A model generated the notes under the pieces. It was given only the letters and a program-made list of their open reading frames with translations, had not been told where the DNA came from and searched no databases. DNA of 64,000 bases from NCBI GenBank assembly GCA_963786985.1, contig CAWBBL010000021.1:62001-126000 (forward strand). Direction: 5' to 3'. Numbering within the stretch: the first letter of the stretch is position 1; every line of letters starts with the position of its first letter. The stretch comes from Desertimonas sp963786985 (GTDB lineage: Bacteria; Actinomycetota; Acidimicrobiia; Acidimicrobiales; Ilumatobacteraceae). Below are positions 41,627-49,873 of the stretch, piece after piece. A program made the translations under genes and the position numbers.

Positions 41627-43412
41627 TCAGTCGTCGAGCTTCAAGGCGTTGATGAACACGTCGCCGGGAACCTCGACCCGCCCGATCGACTTCATCTTCT
41701 TCTTGCCTTCCTTCTGCTTCTCGAGCAACTTGCGCTTGCGGGTGATGTCGCCGCCATAGCACTTGGCGAGGACATCCTTGCGCTTCGCCCGAACGGTCTC
41801 GCGAGCGATGATCCGCCCGCCGATGGCGGCCTGGATCGGGACGTCGAACAACTGACGCGGGATCAGCTCCTTGAGCTTCTCGGTCATCCGCCGCCCGTAG
41901 TCGAACGCCTTGTCGCGATGGACGATCGTCGCAAAGGCGTCGGCCGGCACGTTGTTCAACAACAGGTCGACCTTGACCAGCGGTGACTGGCGGTAGCCGG
42001 CCGGCTCGTAGTCAAGGCTCGCGTAGCCCTGGCTGCGGCTCTTCAGCTGGTCGAAGAAGTCGACGACGACTTCGGCGAGCGGCATCAGGTAGTGCAACTC
42101 GACGCGCTCGGGCGACAGGTACTCGAGCTTGTCGAGCTCTCCCCGCCGCTGCTGGCACAGCTCCATGAGTGTCCCCGTGTACTCCTTCGGAGAGATCAGC
42201 GAGACCTTGAAGTACGGCTCCTCGATGTGCGCGATGCGCTGGGGATCGGGCAGCTCGGCGGGGTTGTCGACCTCGACGACCGCGCCGTCGGTGCGCTGGA
42301 CCCGGTACTCGACGCTGGGTGCCGTGGCGATCAGCGCCAGGCCGAACTCGCGTTCCAGCCGTTCCTTGACGATCTCCATGTGCAGCAACCCGAGGAACCC
42401 ACAGCGGAAGCCGAACCCGAGGGCGCCCGACGACTCGGGGGTGTAGGTGATCGAGGCGTCGTTGAGCTTGAGCTTCTCGAGCGAGTCGCGCAGGTCCTCG
42501 AAGTCGTCGCCGTCGACCGGGAACAGCCCGGAGAAGACCATCGGCTTGGGATCGCGGTACCCAGGTAGCGCCTCCGTGGCGCCGCGAACGGCGGTGGTGA
42601 CCGTCTCACCGGATCGAGCTTCGCCGACGTCCTTGATCCCGGCGATGAGGTAGCCGACCTCGCCGGGACCGAGCTCGACGACCGGTGTGGGGACGGGGCG
42701 TCGTGACGCCGATCTCGATCGGGTCGTGCAGGGCGCCGGCCTGCATGAAGCGCAGGCGGCCGCCCGACGTCAACGTGCCGTTGACGACGCGTACGCTGGA
42801 CACGACGCCGCGGTACTGGTCGAACTGGCTGTCGAAGATCAGCGCCTGGAGGGCGGCGTCGGGATCTCCGTTCGGCGGCGGGATCGTGGCGACGATCGCA
42901 TCGAGCAGCTCGGGGACGCCCTCACCCGTCTTCGCCGAGATGCGCACGATCTCGTCAGCGGCGATGCCGAGCACGTTCTCGATCTCGGCGGCGAAGCGAT
43001 CAGGATCGGCGGCGGGAAGATCGATCTTGTTGAGAGCGGCAACGATCGCCAGGTCGTGCTCCAGAGCGAGGTAGCAGTTGGCCAGCGTCTGGGCCTCGAT
43101 TCCCTGGGCGGCGTCGACGACCAGCACCACCCCCTCACATGCGGCGAGCGATCGGCTCACCTCGTAGCCGAAGTCGACGTGGCCGGGGGTGTCGATGAGG
43201 TGGAACGTGTAGCCGTTCCATTCGACGCGCACGTTCTGCGCCTTGATCGTGATCCCCCGCTCACGCTCCAGATCCATCGAGTCGAGGTACTGCTCGCGCA
43301 TGTCGCGCGCCTCGACGGCGCCGGTCAGTTCCAGGATGCGGTCGGACAGGGTCGACTTGCCGTGGTCGATGTGGGCGATGATCGAGAAGTTGCGAATGTT
43401 GGCGCGGTTCAT
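41627..43412 (-). pseudogene. lepA: Elongation factor 4 (LepA), interrupted by a frameshift
   Basis: LepA is a ribosome-bound GTPase that back-translocates stalled ribosomes. The N-terminal part (ATG at 43412) has the G motifs AHIDHGKST, DTPGHVDFGYE and NKIDLP and continues to FMQAGALHDPIEIGVTTPRP; the rest (TPVVELGPGEVGYLIAG ... to AFDYGRRMTEKLKELIPRQLFDVPIQAAIGGRIIARETV and the lysine-rich tail) is in another frame. Skipping one base within 42685-42699, which holds two G4 runs, restores a full-length protein of about 594 residues. Both parts are well conserved, so a recent lesion or a sequencing error is likelier than an old pseudogene. Confidence 0.9.
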
Positions 43413-43428
43413 GCCCGCCACGGCTCGA

Positions 43429-43683
43429 TCAGCCGGCGCTGTTGACGGTGCGCATCAGGCGGCTCTTGCGGCGAGCAGCCTGATTCGGGTGGATCACACC
43501 CTTGGCGGCGGCCTTGTCGAGGCGCTTGATCGCCAGCCGCACGTCTTCGGCGCTGGACTCGGTGCCGGCCGACTGCGTGGCGGACTTGACGCGCGTCTTC
43601 AGCTCGCTCTTGACCGCCTTGTTGCGCTCGGCGCGCTTGGCGTTGGTGAGGTTGCGCTTCTTCTGGCTCTTGATGTTGGCCAC
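43429..43683 (-). CDS. rpsT: 30S ribosomal protein S20
   Basis: An 84-residue, lysine/arginine-rich helical protein, VANIKSQKKRNLTNAKRAER at the start and GVIHPNQAARRKSRLMRTVN at the end, the S20 signature. It binds 16S rRNA in the small subunit. GTG at 43683 starts the classic M-A-N-I-K-S sequence. Lies between holA and lepA on the same strand, as in most actinobacteria. Confidence 0.96.
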   Translation of the reverse strand: MANIKSQKKRNLTNAKRAERNKAVKSELKTRVKSATQSAGTESSAEDVRLAIKRLDKAAAKGVIHPNQAARRKSRLMRTVNSAG

Positions 43684-43762
43684 GTCTTCGTCCTGTTCAT
43701 CCGCTGCGGATCGGCTGGAAGAGGCTACCCGTGCTACCGCTCGATCCCACGGGGCCGGCCGT

Positions 43763-43823
43763 CGGAGTGTTTCCGGTCGACACGCCCTGCCGCCAACACT
43801 CCGGTCGCCGCAAACACTCGGGT
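43763..43823. repeat. Dispersed intergenic repeat family A, copy 2 (reverse orientation)
   Basis: CGGAGTGTTTCC at 43763, then ACACTCCGGT (43796) and ACACTCGGGT (43814). Reading the minus strand gives ACCCGAGTGTTTGCGGC followed by a second, diverged unit, matching the copies at 15991 and 56642. It lies between rpsT and holA and touches the holA stop. Confidence 0.7.
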
Positions 43824-44797
43824 CAGGAGCGGGGGAGGCGCGAGAGGCGGGCGACGAGGATCTCGATGACGAGCTCGCTGTCGAGGTCGCGGCGGCCGCG
43901 GAGGTCGAGGTCCGCGGCGGCGAGCAGGTCGATCGCCCGGCGGATCGACGTCCCACCGAGGCGGCGGGACTGGTCCAACGCCTTGCGCGCCGGGTAGCCG
44001 GGCTTGATGCCAAGAGCCGCCGCAGCGTCGACCTCGGAGCGGACATCACGTCCGTCGAGCGTCGCCAGCTTGCCGTAGTGGCCCTGGAGGATCGCCATCA
44101 CCTGCAGCGGATGGCGCTCGCCAGCGCCGAGCATCCGGCCGACCAGCTCGAGCGCTTTGCCGGTTCGTCCGCTGTCGACGGCATCGGTGAGGTCCCACGG
44201 CGGCACTCCCCCGGCGTCACCGAGAAACGGGTCGACGTCGTCCGGTCCCAGGGTCTCGCCACCGCCGAACGTCGCCGACAGCGTCCGCAGCACGCCATCG
44301 AGGGCGCCGACGTTCTCGCCGAGATGGCCGACGATTCGCTCGACGGCCGCCGGACTGAGGCGGACCCCCGACGCCTTGGCAGCGTCCTGGACCCACGCCC
44401 CCCGGTCCCGGGCTCGATTGGGAGGCGTGGTCGAGACGATCTGCGCCCCGGCCGTCCGCAGCGCATCGTCGAGGCGCTTGGTCCGCCGCTGGCTCCCCCA
44501 CTCGATCACCAGATCGGTGGACGGCAGCGGATCGGAGAGGTAGCCGACGAGCACCGCTAGTTCGTCGGAGGTGAACCGACCAGCCGCCCGAGCGATGACG
44601 ACTCGGCGTTCCGTCAGGAACGGGGCGGTGTAGGCCGCATCGACAACGGCCCCGAGGGTGTAGTCCTCGGCATCGAACTCGTCGACCATCAACGCTCGAT
44701 CGCCGTCACCGATCAGCGTCTGGACGAGCGCGTTGACGGCTGCCCGCAGGATCGACTCGTCATCGCCGGTGAGGACGTGCACGCTCACGGCGGTCAT
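43823..44797 (-). CDS. holA: DNA polymerase III subunit delta
   Basis: A 324-residue clamp-loader delta subunit. The AAA+-like fold is recognisable from VHVLTGDDESILRAAVNALVQTLIG, the PFLTERRVVIARAAGRF segment, and the C-terminal collar region (GRMLGAGERHPLQVMAILQGHYGKLATLDG ... ARKALDQSRRLGGTSIRRAIDLLAAADLDLRGRR). It opens the beta clamp for loading. Its start overlaps the comEC 3' end by 38 bp. Confidence 0.93.
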   Translation of the reverse strand: MTAVSVHVLTGDDESILRAAVNALVQTLIGDGDRALMVDEFDAEDYTLGAVVDAAYTAPFLTERRVVIARAAGRFTSDELAVLVGYLSDPLPSTDLVIEWGSQRRTKRLDDALRTAGAQIVSTTPPNRARDRGAWVQDAAKASGVRLSPAAVERIVGHLGENVGALDGVLRTLSATFGGGETLGPDDVDPFLGDAGGVPPWDLTDAVDSGRTGKALELVGRMLGAGERHPLQVMAILQGHYGKLATLDGRDVRSEVDAAAALGIKPGYPARKALDQSRRLGGTSIRRAIDLLAAADLDLRGRRDLDSELVIEILVARLSRLPRS

Positions 44798-46127
44798 TGT
44801 CGCCGTTCCTCACCACGTTCATGTCGCCAGCCGCCCGAAACACGTAGGCCAGCCCGGCGACGACACCGATGGCGACCACCACGTTCCACGGCGGACGCTG
44901 CTCGATGACGGACCCCACTGCGGCCACCCCGTCGACCCACCGGACTCCGAGGCCGACCGGGAACATCACCACGGAGCGAACAGGGGGAACCGCGCCAGCG
45001 ATCAGGCTGGCCGGGAGCCCATACAGCATCACGAGCCCGGCGACCGGCACGGCGACGAGGTTGGCGACGATGCCGATCACGCTGAACCGTCCGAACACGA
45101 GAACGCTCGGCACGAGCACGCCGGCTTGCGCCGCCACCGACATCGCCACCGGTGTCGCCAACGGTCCGAGCGGCGACAGCCGGCGATGCAGCGGCGGGCC
45201 GACCATCGTGACCCCGGCCGTCGCTCCCACCGACAGCCAGAATCCGACCGAACGCACGAGCAGCGGGTCGACGAACAGCAGGACGACGACGGCGACGGCG
45301 AGCAGCCGTGGCGGCTCACGCTCGTTGCCGAGGGCGAAGGCGACCGCCGCCAGGGCAGCCATCATCCCAGCCCGGAGGACGGACGGCTCAGCACGAGTCA
45401 GCACGACGAACCAGCCGATCACGCCGAGCGTCGCCACGAGCCGCAACGCCGGGCGCGCCCGGTGCAGCAACGGGGTGACGATCGACAACGCCAGTGCCAC
45501 GTTCTGTCCGGAGACCGCCGTGAGGTGCGACAGCCCGCTCAGCCGGAACCGTGCCGTCATCTCCTCGGGCTGGTCGGAGTCGTCACCGATGATCAGGCCG
45601 CGAGCGAGGGCGGCGTCGTCGACGGCGAGTGACGAGGTCCCCGCAGCGATCAGTGCCCGCACGCGGTTGGATGCGACATCGAATCGACGGCCGTCGACAC
45701 GGTCACCGAGCACGTCGCCGTCGAACCGCCCGACGACGTGCTGCCAGGCGACCCGGCTGGCCCGCCGTGCTTCGAGCGGGCGACGGGTGCCCTCGACCCA
45801 GACTCGATCGCCCTGTCGCCAGGTGTCGACACGCAGACGCGCTGCCCTGCCGCGTACCCACAGCTCGAAGCGCTCGTCCCCGATCTCCAGGATCACCCGC
45901 GTGGCCCCGAAGGCCGGGTCCGGATCGGCGGACACCGACGCCCACCCCACGAATCGACCGAGCTGATCGGCGACCACCCCTTCGTGGGCGGCCGCCGATC
46001 GCCCGCCGATGAGCAGGACCAGCACGGCGACACCGAACCCTGTCCGCCAACGGCGGGTCACAGCCCACGTGGCCCCGACGAGGATCAAACCCTCGACCAT
46101 CGAACGACGCCACGCGACGAGCGACAC
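44760..46127 (-). CDS. comEC: ComEC/Rec2-type competence membrane protein lacking the metallo-beta-lactamase domain
   Basis: About 455 residues: N-terminal membrane helices, an OB-fold region (GDRVWVEGTRRPLEARRASRVAWQHVVGRF) and the competence channel domain (FRLSGLSHLTAVSGQNVALALSIVTPLL, EPSVLRAGMMAALAAVAFALGNEREPPRLLAVAVV, FWLSVGATAGVTMVG). ComEC carries single-stranded DNA across the membrane. Full-length ComEC ends in a metallo-beta-lactamase-like domain; here the protein stops after the last helices. The start is uncertain: GTG at 46127 is the first start codon in frame before the core, yet a hydrophobic helix (AVAVLVAVVVSLVAW) begins upstream of it. Confidence 0.85.
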   Translation of the reverse strand: MSLVAWRRSMVEGLILVGATWAVTRRWRTGFGVAVLVLLIGGRSAAAHEGVVADQLGRFVGWASVSADPDPAFGATRVILEIGDERFELWVRGRAARLRVDTWRQGDRVWVEGTRRPLEARRASRVAWQHVVGRFDGDVLGDRVDGRRFDVASNRVRALIAAGTSSLAVDDAALARGLIIGDDSDQPEEMTARFRLSGLSHLTAVSGQNVALALSIVTPLLHRARPALRLVATLGVIGWFVVLTRAEPSVLRAGMMAALAAVAFALGNEREPPRLLAVAVVVLLFVDPLLVRSVGFWLSVGATAGVTMVGPPLHRRLSPLGPLATPVAMSVAAQAGVLVPSVLVFGRFSVIGIVANLVAVPVAGLVMLYGLPASLIAGAVPPVRSVVMFPVGLGVRWVDGVAAVGSVIEQRPPWNVVVAIGVVAGLAYVFRAAGDMNVVRNGDNDRRERARPHRR

Positions 46128-46227
46128 GACGACGGCGACGAGAACAGCGACGGCCGGCTCGCCCTGGGCGAACCAGCGCCGCCGACCATCCTCATCTCGC
46201 CGTCTGGGGCACGTAGACTCTGTCGAC

Positions 46228-46692
46228 GTGCTGGTCGCTACCCCGGAGCAGGTGTCCGAGCCCCAGTCACTCACGACCGATCCCGTGTACGAGGGTCCCC
46301 AGTGGTACCGCACGAGGATTCGCCGGCTCGGCCCGCTGGTGGCCCTTGCCGTGCCCGCCGTTCTCGGGGCCGTCGCCCTCCTCGTGCTCAACTTCCTCGA
46401 CGGCCGGGCGAGCGGATGGACTGCCTTGATCCTCGGGGTCTGCGCGGCGCCAGGACTGCTGGCCATCGGCGTTCCATTCGCCAGTACCTCGATGTATCCA
46501 GTCGGCATCGCCATCTCGGTGGCCCTGTGGATCGCCGTCGGCGTGGTCGCGTCGCGTCTCGCCACCCGCAATCCCGTGGCGACATGGTCCGACTTCTGGC
46601 GGGCGTACCGCTGGCTGGCCTTCGGCGTGTGGATCGGCGCCCTCGCCGCGCTGGCCGGCTCGAGCCTGATCCTCGGCCGCCAACTGCTGTAA
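46228..46692 (+). CDS. Small four-helix membrane protein of unknown function
   Basis: A 154-residue protein with about four hydrophobic segments (LVALAVPAVLGAVALLVLNFL; ALILGVCAAPGLLAIGVPFA; GIAISVALWIAVGVVAS; WLAFGVWIGALAALAGSSLILG) and a soluble N-terminus. TAGACT lies 8 nt before the GTG, supporting a leaderless start. It is inserted on the opposite strand between comEA and comEC, which are normally adjacent. No family recognised. Confidence 0.75.
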   Translation: MLVATPEQVSEPQSLTTDPVYEGPQWYRTRIRRLGPLVALAVPAVLGAVALLVLNFLDGRASGWTALILGVCAAPGLLAIGVPFASTSMYPVGIAISVALWIAVGVVASRLATRNPVATWSDFWRAYRWLAFGVWIGALAALAGSSLILGRQLL

Positions 46693-46700
46693 CGGCCGGC

Positions 46701-47450
46701 TCATACCCGGACGTGGTCGCGGAGTGCCTCGACCTTCGCCGGGCCGATGCCCCGCACCTCCTCGAGATCGTCGATCGAGGCGAATGGCCCGTGCTCGTCG
46801 CGGTGGTCGATGATCGCCGCGGCGGTCGCCGGGCCGATTCCGGGGAGCGACTCCAACGCCGCGGCATCGGCAGTGTTCAGGTCGATGACAGCTGGAGCGC
46901 CGGCATTGGCGGCGGTACCGGCGTGCAGGTGCCCAGGCTGACCTCCCGACGCCGAGGTCGCACTACGTGTTGGCACGGCGATGCGATCGCCGTCGGCGAG
47001 TGGCGCGGCAAGGTTGAGGACATCGGCGTCAGCGCCGGCCAGCGCCCCGCCGGCGGTGGCGATGGCGTCGGCGACCCGCTCGCCAGGTTGCAACGCATAG
47101 ACACCTGGGGCGCGGACTGCCCCGGTGACATGGACCACGAATGCGGCGACTGACGTCGTCGGCGCGGGCAGTGTCGCCGGCGTCTCGCCCGGCGCACTGC
47201 TGACGCCAGCCTCGGCCGCCGCGCGTTGTGCCAACGGCAGACGGGACTCGGTCGGGACGGTGGGTGCGCGGAGCATCCACCAGGCGACTCCGGCGAGCAC
47301 GAGGGTGATTCCGGCGGCGCCGAGTAGTCGCCCGGGCCCGAAGAATCGCAGCCAGGGAACGATCTGGGCGGTCAGCGCTCGCTGGACCGCGATCGGGCGA
47401 GCCGCGTCGGACGCGTCGCCATCGATGTCGTGGTGGGGGTCGGCGGCCAC
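46701..47450 (-). CDS. comEA: Competence protein ComEA (SLBB plus helix-hairpin-helix)
   Basis: A 249-residue membrane-anchored DNA receptor. One transmembrane helix (LLGAAGITLVLAGVAWWML, residues about 42-60), a proline-rich linker, an SLBB domain (VVHVTGAVRAPGVYALQPGERVADAIATAGG) and two C-terminal helix-hairpin-helix motifs (IDLNTADAAALESLPGIGPATAAAIIDHR and FASIDDLEEVRGIGPAKVEALRDHV). It binds double-stranded DNA outside the membrane for uptake through ComEC. Its 3' end lies 8 bp from the convergent small membrane protein gene. Confidence 0.93.
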   Translation of the reverse strand: MAADPHHDIDGDASDAARPIAVQRALTAQIVPWLRFFGPGRLLGAAGITLVLAGVAWWMLRAPTVPTESRLPLAQRAAAEAGVSSAPGETPATLPAPTTSVAAFVVHVTGAVRAPGVYALQPGERVADAIATAGGALAGADADVLNLAAPLADGDRIAVPTRSATSASGGQPGHLHAGTAANAGAPAVIDLNTADAAALESLPGIGPATAAAIIDHRDEHGPFASIDDLEEVRGIGPAKVEALRDHVRV

Positions 47451-47536
47451 GGACTGCCTCCTCGACGCTTCGCCGCCAGGGGCGGCGGACGGTGCCAGGG
47501 AGGGATGTCGGTGGCGTCGACGCTAGCGCCAGAGCG

Positions 47537-48256
47537 CTAGAACAGCTCGCGGCTCAGCTGCTTGCGGTACTCCGCCGTCCGCGGGTCGTCGGTGCCCATC
47601 ACTTCGAGGATGTCGACGTACTGCTGCCGAGCCTCGTCGTCGGAACGCACGAGCGGGAGCAAGGCGGCCAGCTTCCCGTCGTACTCGTCGCTCGGCGCCT
47701 CGCCGGCCGGCGGTTCGCCCAACCGGGCGGCGGCCGCGATCGGTCTCGTGCGCTCGCTCTCGGGGATCCGTTCGAGCAGGGCGAGGGCCTCGTCGAACTG
47801 CTGCTGGGCCACGAGCAACTCGGCCAGGGCGATGACCGCGTCCTCGTTGCCGGGATCGAGCTCGATCGCCCGGCGCAGGCTCTGTTCGTCGCCTGCACCG
47901 ATGAGTGCGGCCAACGTCGTCTGCGCTTCGGTCGGGAGCAACGTCTGGACGAACCGTTCGACGTCTCGTTCGGGAACCGCGCCGACGAACCCGTCGACGA
48001 TCCTTCCGTCGCGCAGGGCGTAGACGGCGGGGATCGACTGGACCTGGAATTGCGCCGAGATCTGCGGGTTCTCGTCGACGTTGACCTTGGCGAGGACGAC
48101 TTGACCTTCGGTCGCATCGATCGCCTTCTCGAGCATCGGCCCGAGCGTGCGGCACGGGCCGCACCACGGCGCCCACAGGTCGACCACGACGGGGACAGTG
48201 GACGATTTGTCGATGACGTCCGCTTGGAACGTCGTGTCGGTGACATCGAGTGCCAT
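47537..48256 (-). CDS. Thioredoxin-domain protein with C-terminal TPR region (CnoX/YbbN-like)
   Basis: A 239-residue cytoplasmic protein: thioredoxin fold with an intact WCGPC at residues 31-35 and the cis-proline loop SIPAVYAL, followed by a TPR-like helical region (IELDPGNEDAVIALAELLVAQQQFDEALALLERIP). The layout is that of CnoX/YbbN co-chaperones, which hold unfolded proteins for GroEL or DnaK. Keeping both cysteines suggests redox activity. TACCCT 6 nt before the ATG marks a leaderless message. Confidence 0.92.
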   Translation of the reverse strand: MALDVTDTTFQADVIDKSSTVPVVVDLWAPWCGPCRTLGPMLEKAIDATEGQVVLAKVNVDENPQISAQFQVQSIPAVYALRDGRIVDGFVGAVPERDVERFVQTLLPTEAQTTLAALIGAGDEQSLRRAIELDPGNEDAVIALAELLVAQQQFDEALALLERIPESERTRPIAAAARLGEPPAGEAPSDEYDGKLAALLPLVRSDDEARQQYVDILEVMGTDDPRTAEYRKQLSRELF

Positions 48257-48353
48257 GCCACCAGGGTAGAGGGGCGATGACGAAGCGCGTCCCGGCGGTG
48301 TCGACCGGGCTTCTCGCTACCCTCAGGAACGTGACGTCAGGGGGCGAAGCTCG

Positions 48354-49229
48354 ATGAGCGACCACCGCTTCGTCACCGACGTTCCCGAGCTCGTGGCACC
48401 CCGGCTCGTCGTCATGCTCAACGGGTGGATCGACGCCAGCGGCGCGGCGGCGGCAGCGATGAGTGCCCTCGAGGCGGAGTGCGACGCCCGGCCGTTCGTC
48501 CAGTTCGACGACGACCTGTACATCGACTACCGCGCTCGCCGCCCGATCCTCGAAGTGCGCAGCGGGGTGAGCACGAGGTTGGTCTGGTCCTCGCCCGAGC
48601 TACTCCTCGGCCGCGACGGTGACGGACGAGACGTCCTGTTGCTCAGTGGCCCGGAGCCGGACATGGCCTGGCACCGGTTCGCGACGACCGTGGTGTCGCT
48701 CGCCAAGCGCTTCGGGATCCAGTCGATGACCGCCCTCGGTGCCTATCCGTTTGCGATGCCACACACCCGGCCGCCGGTCGTGTCGTCGACGTCACCGTCG
48801 CGCGACCTGATCGCCCAGCTCGGCTTCCGGGCGAACTCCGTCGACGTGCCGGCCGGCGTCGTTGCCGCCCTCGAACAGGCGATGCATGAGGCCGGTATCC
48901 CAGCCGTGGGGCTGTGGGCTCAGGTGCCGCACTACGTCGCGGCGATGAGTTATCCGGCGGCGTCCGTGGCCCTTCTCGACGCCCTGGAACTGGTCACGGG
49001 GATCGCCGTCCCGGCTCGCGAGTTGCGTCGCGAGATGGTCCTCCAGCGTGAACGCCTCGACCAGCTCGTCGATGGCAACGACGAGCATCGTGAGATGGTC
49101 GCCAGGCTCGAACGGGTCTACGACAACGATGAACCGCCGTCGCCCGAGGATGACGAAGGGCTGGAGTTGCGGTCCGGCGACGAGCTCGCCGCCGAGGTCG
49201 AGCGCTTCCTGAGGGAGCAGAAGGGCTAG
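48354..49229 (+). CDS. PAC2 family protein (proteasome assembly chaperone-like)
   Basis: A 291-residue PAC2-domain protein (VVMLNGWIDASGAAAAAMSAL; LLLSGPEPDMAWHRFATTVVSLAKRFGIQSMTALGAYPFAMPHTRP; AGIPAVGLWAQVPHYVAAMSYPAASVALLDALELVTGI). Actinobacterial PAC2 proteins are often linked to proteasome biology but their role is unproven. The acidic tail resembles those of other members. A TACCCT box lies 31 nt upstream with AGGGGG before the ATG. Its TAG shares CTAG with the convergent marR stop. Confidence 0.9.
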   Translation: MSDHRFVTDVPELVAPRLVVMLNGWIDASGAAAAAMSALEAECDARPFVQFDDDLYIDYRARRPILEVRSGVSTRLVWSSPELLLGRDGDGRDVLLLSGPEPDMAWHRFATTVVSLAKRFGIQSMTALGAYPFAMPHTRPPVVSSTSPSRDLIAQLGFRANSVDVPAGVVAALEQAMHEAGIPAVGLWAQVPHYVAAMSYPAASVALLDALELVTGIAVPARELRREMVLQRERLDQLVDGNDEHREMVARLERVYDNDEPPSPEDDEGLELRSGDELAAEVERFLREQKG

Positions 49230-49736
49230 TCGCGGCCGCTCGCCGCGCTGCGCATGCGGCCGATCGATCGCTCGAGCGCGTCGTTGCTCTCGGTCAGCCA
49301 GTCGAGGATCGCTTCGAGCTGGTCGTCGTCGAACCGGTCGTTGATCTCGCCGACATCGGCTTCCAAGGCATCGAAGCTCTCGATCAGCCGGTGGCTGTCG
49401 GGCTGTGTGCCGATCGTCGCATGGGCGGCGAGACGAACGATGACCTTGCGCCGATCGCTGGGATCGTCATCGCGATAGACGAGTCCGAGCGCTTCGAGCC
49501 TGTCGATCGCCCCCGTGACGGCCCCGGACGTGATCCCGACGTGCCTGGCCAGCTCGCCGGCGGTGAGCGGGCCGATCCAGATCGAGCACGTCGAGACACT
49601 CCCAGTCGGTGGCGTTGACGCCGGCGAGTGGCGCCGCGGCACGGCTGTGCAACGCCCCGAGCGACCCGGTGCGCCGGGCCTGAACCATCAGCTCGCCGAT
49701 CAGCCGTGTTCGTTTCGCCGACGAGCGCCGGGCCAT
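49226..49736 (-). pseudogene. MarR family transcriptional regulator, interrupted by a frameshift
   Basis: The first frame starts at ATG 49736 (MARRSSAKRTRLIGELMVQARRTGS ... LAGVNATDWECLDVLDLDRP); the winged helix LTAGELARHVGITSGAVTGAIDRLEALGLVYRDDDPSDRRKVIVRLA and the C-terminal dimer helices are in another frame. Skipping one base near 49570-49577 (GGGCC) yields an ordinary MarR protein of about 170 residues. It is divergent from the LLM oxidoreductase gene, which it would be expected to control. Confidence 0.82.
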
Positions 49737-49769
49737 GGTCCTCCGTGATCGGGTCGTTCGCTCACAGTC

Positions 49770-49790
49770 TTGACAGTTGTCACCTGAACT
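49770..49790. promoter_or_regulatory. Candidate MarR operator
   Basis: TTGACAGTTGTCACCTGAAC contains the palindrome TGACAGTTGTCA and the overlapping half-matched TTGTCACCTGAA, between the divergent marR and LLM oxidoreductase starts. MarR proteins typically bind TTG-rich palindromes of this length; assignment is by position. Confidence 0.45.
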
Positions 49791-49873
49791 ATCCAGCGAC
49801 TGAGACGTCAGGGTACCCGTCGCGACCACGTCGATCAGGGGTGGTTCCGGCGGGCCCGCGTACAGTCCGTCTC

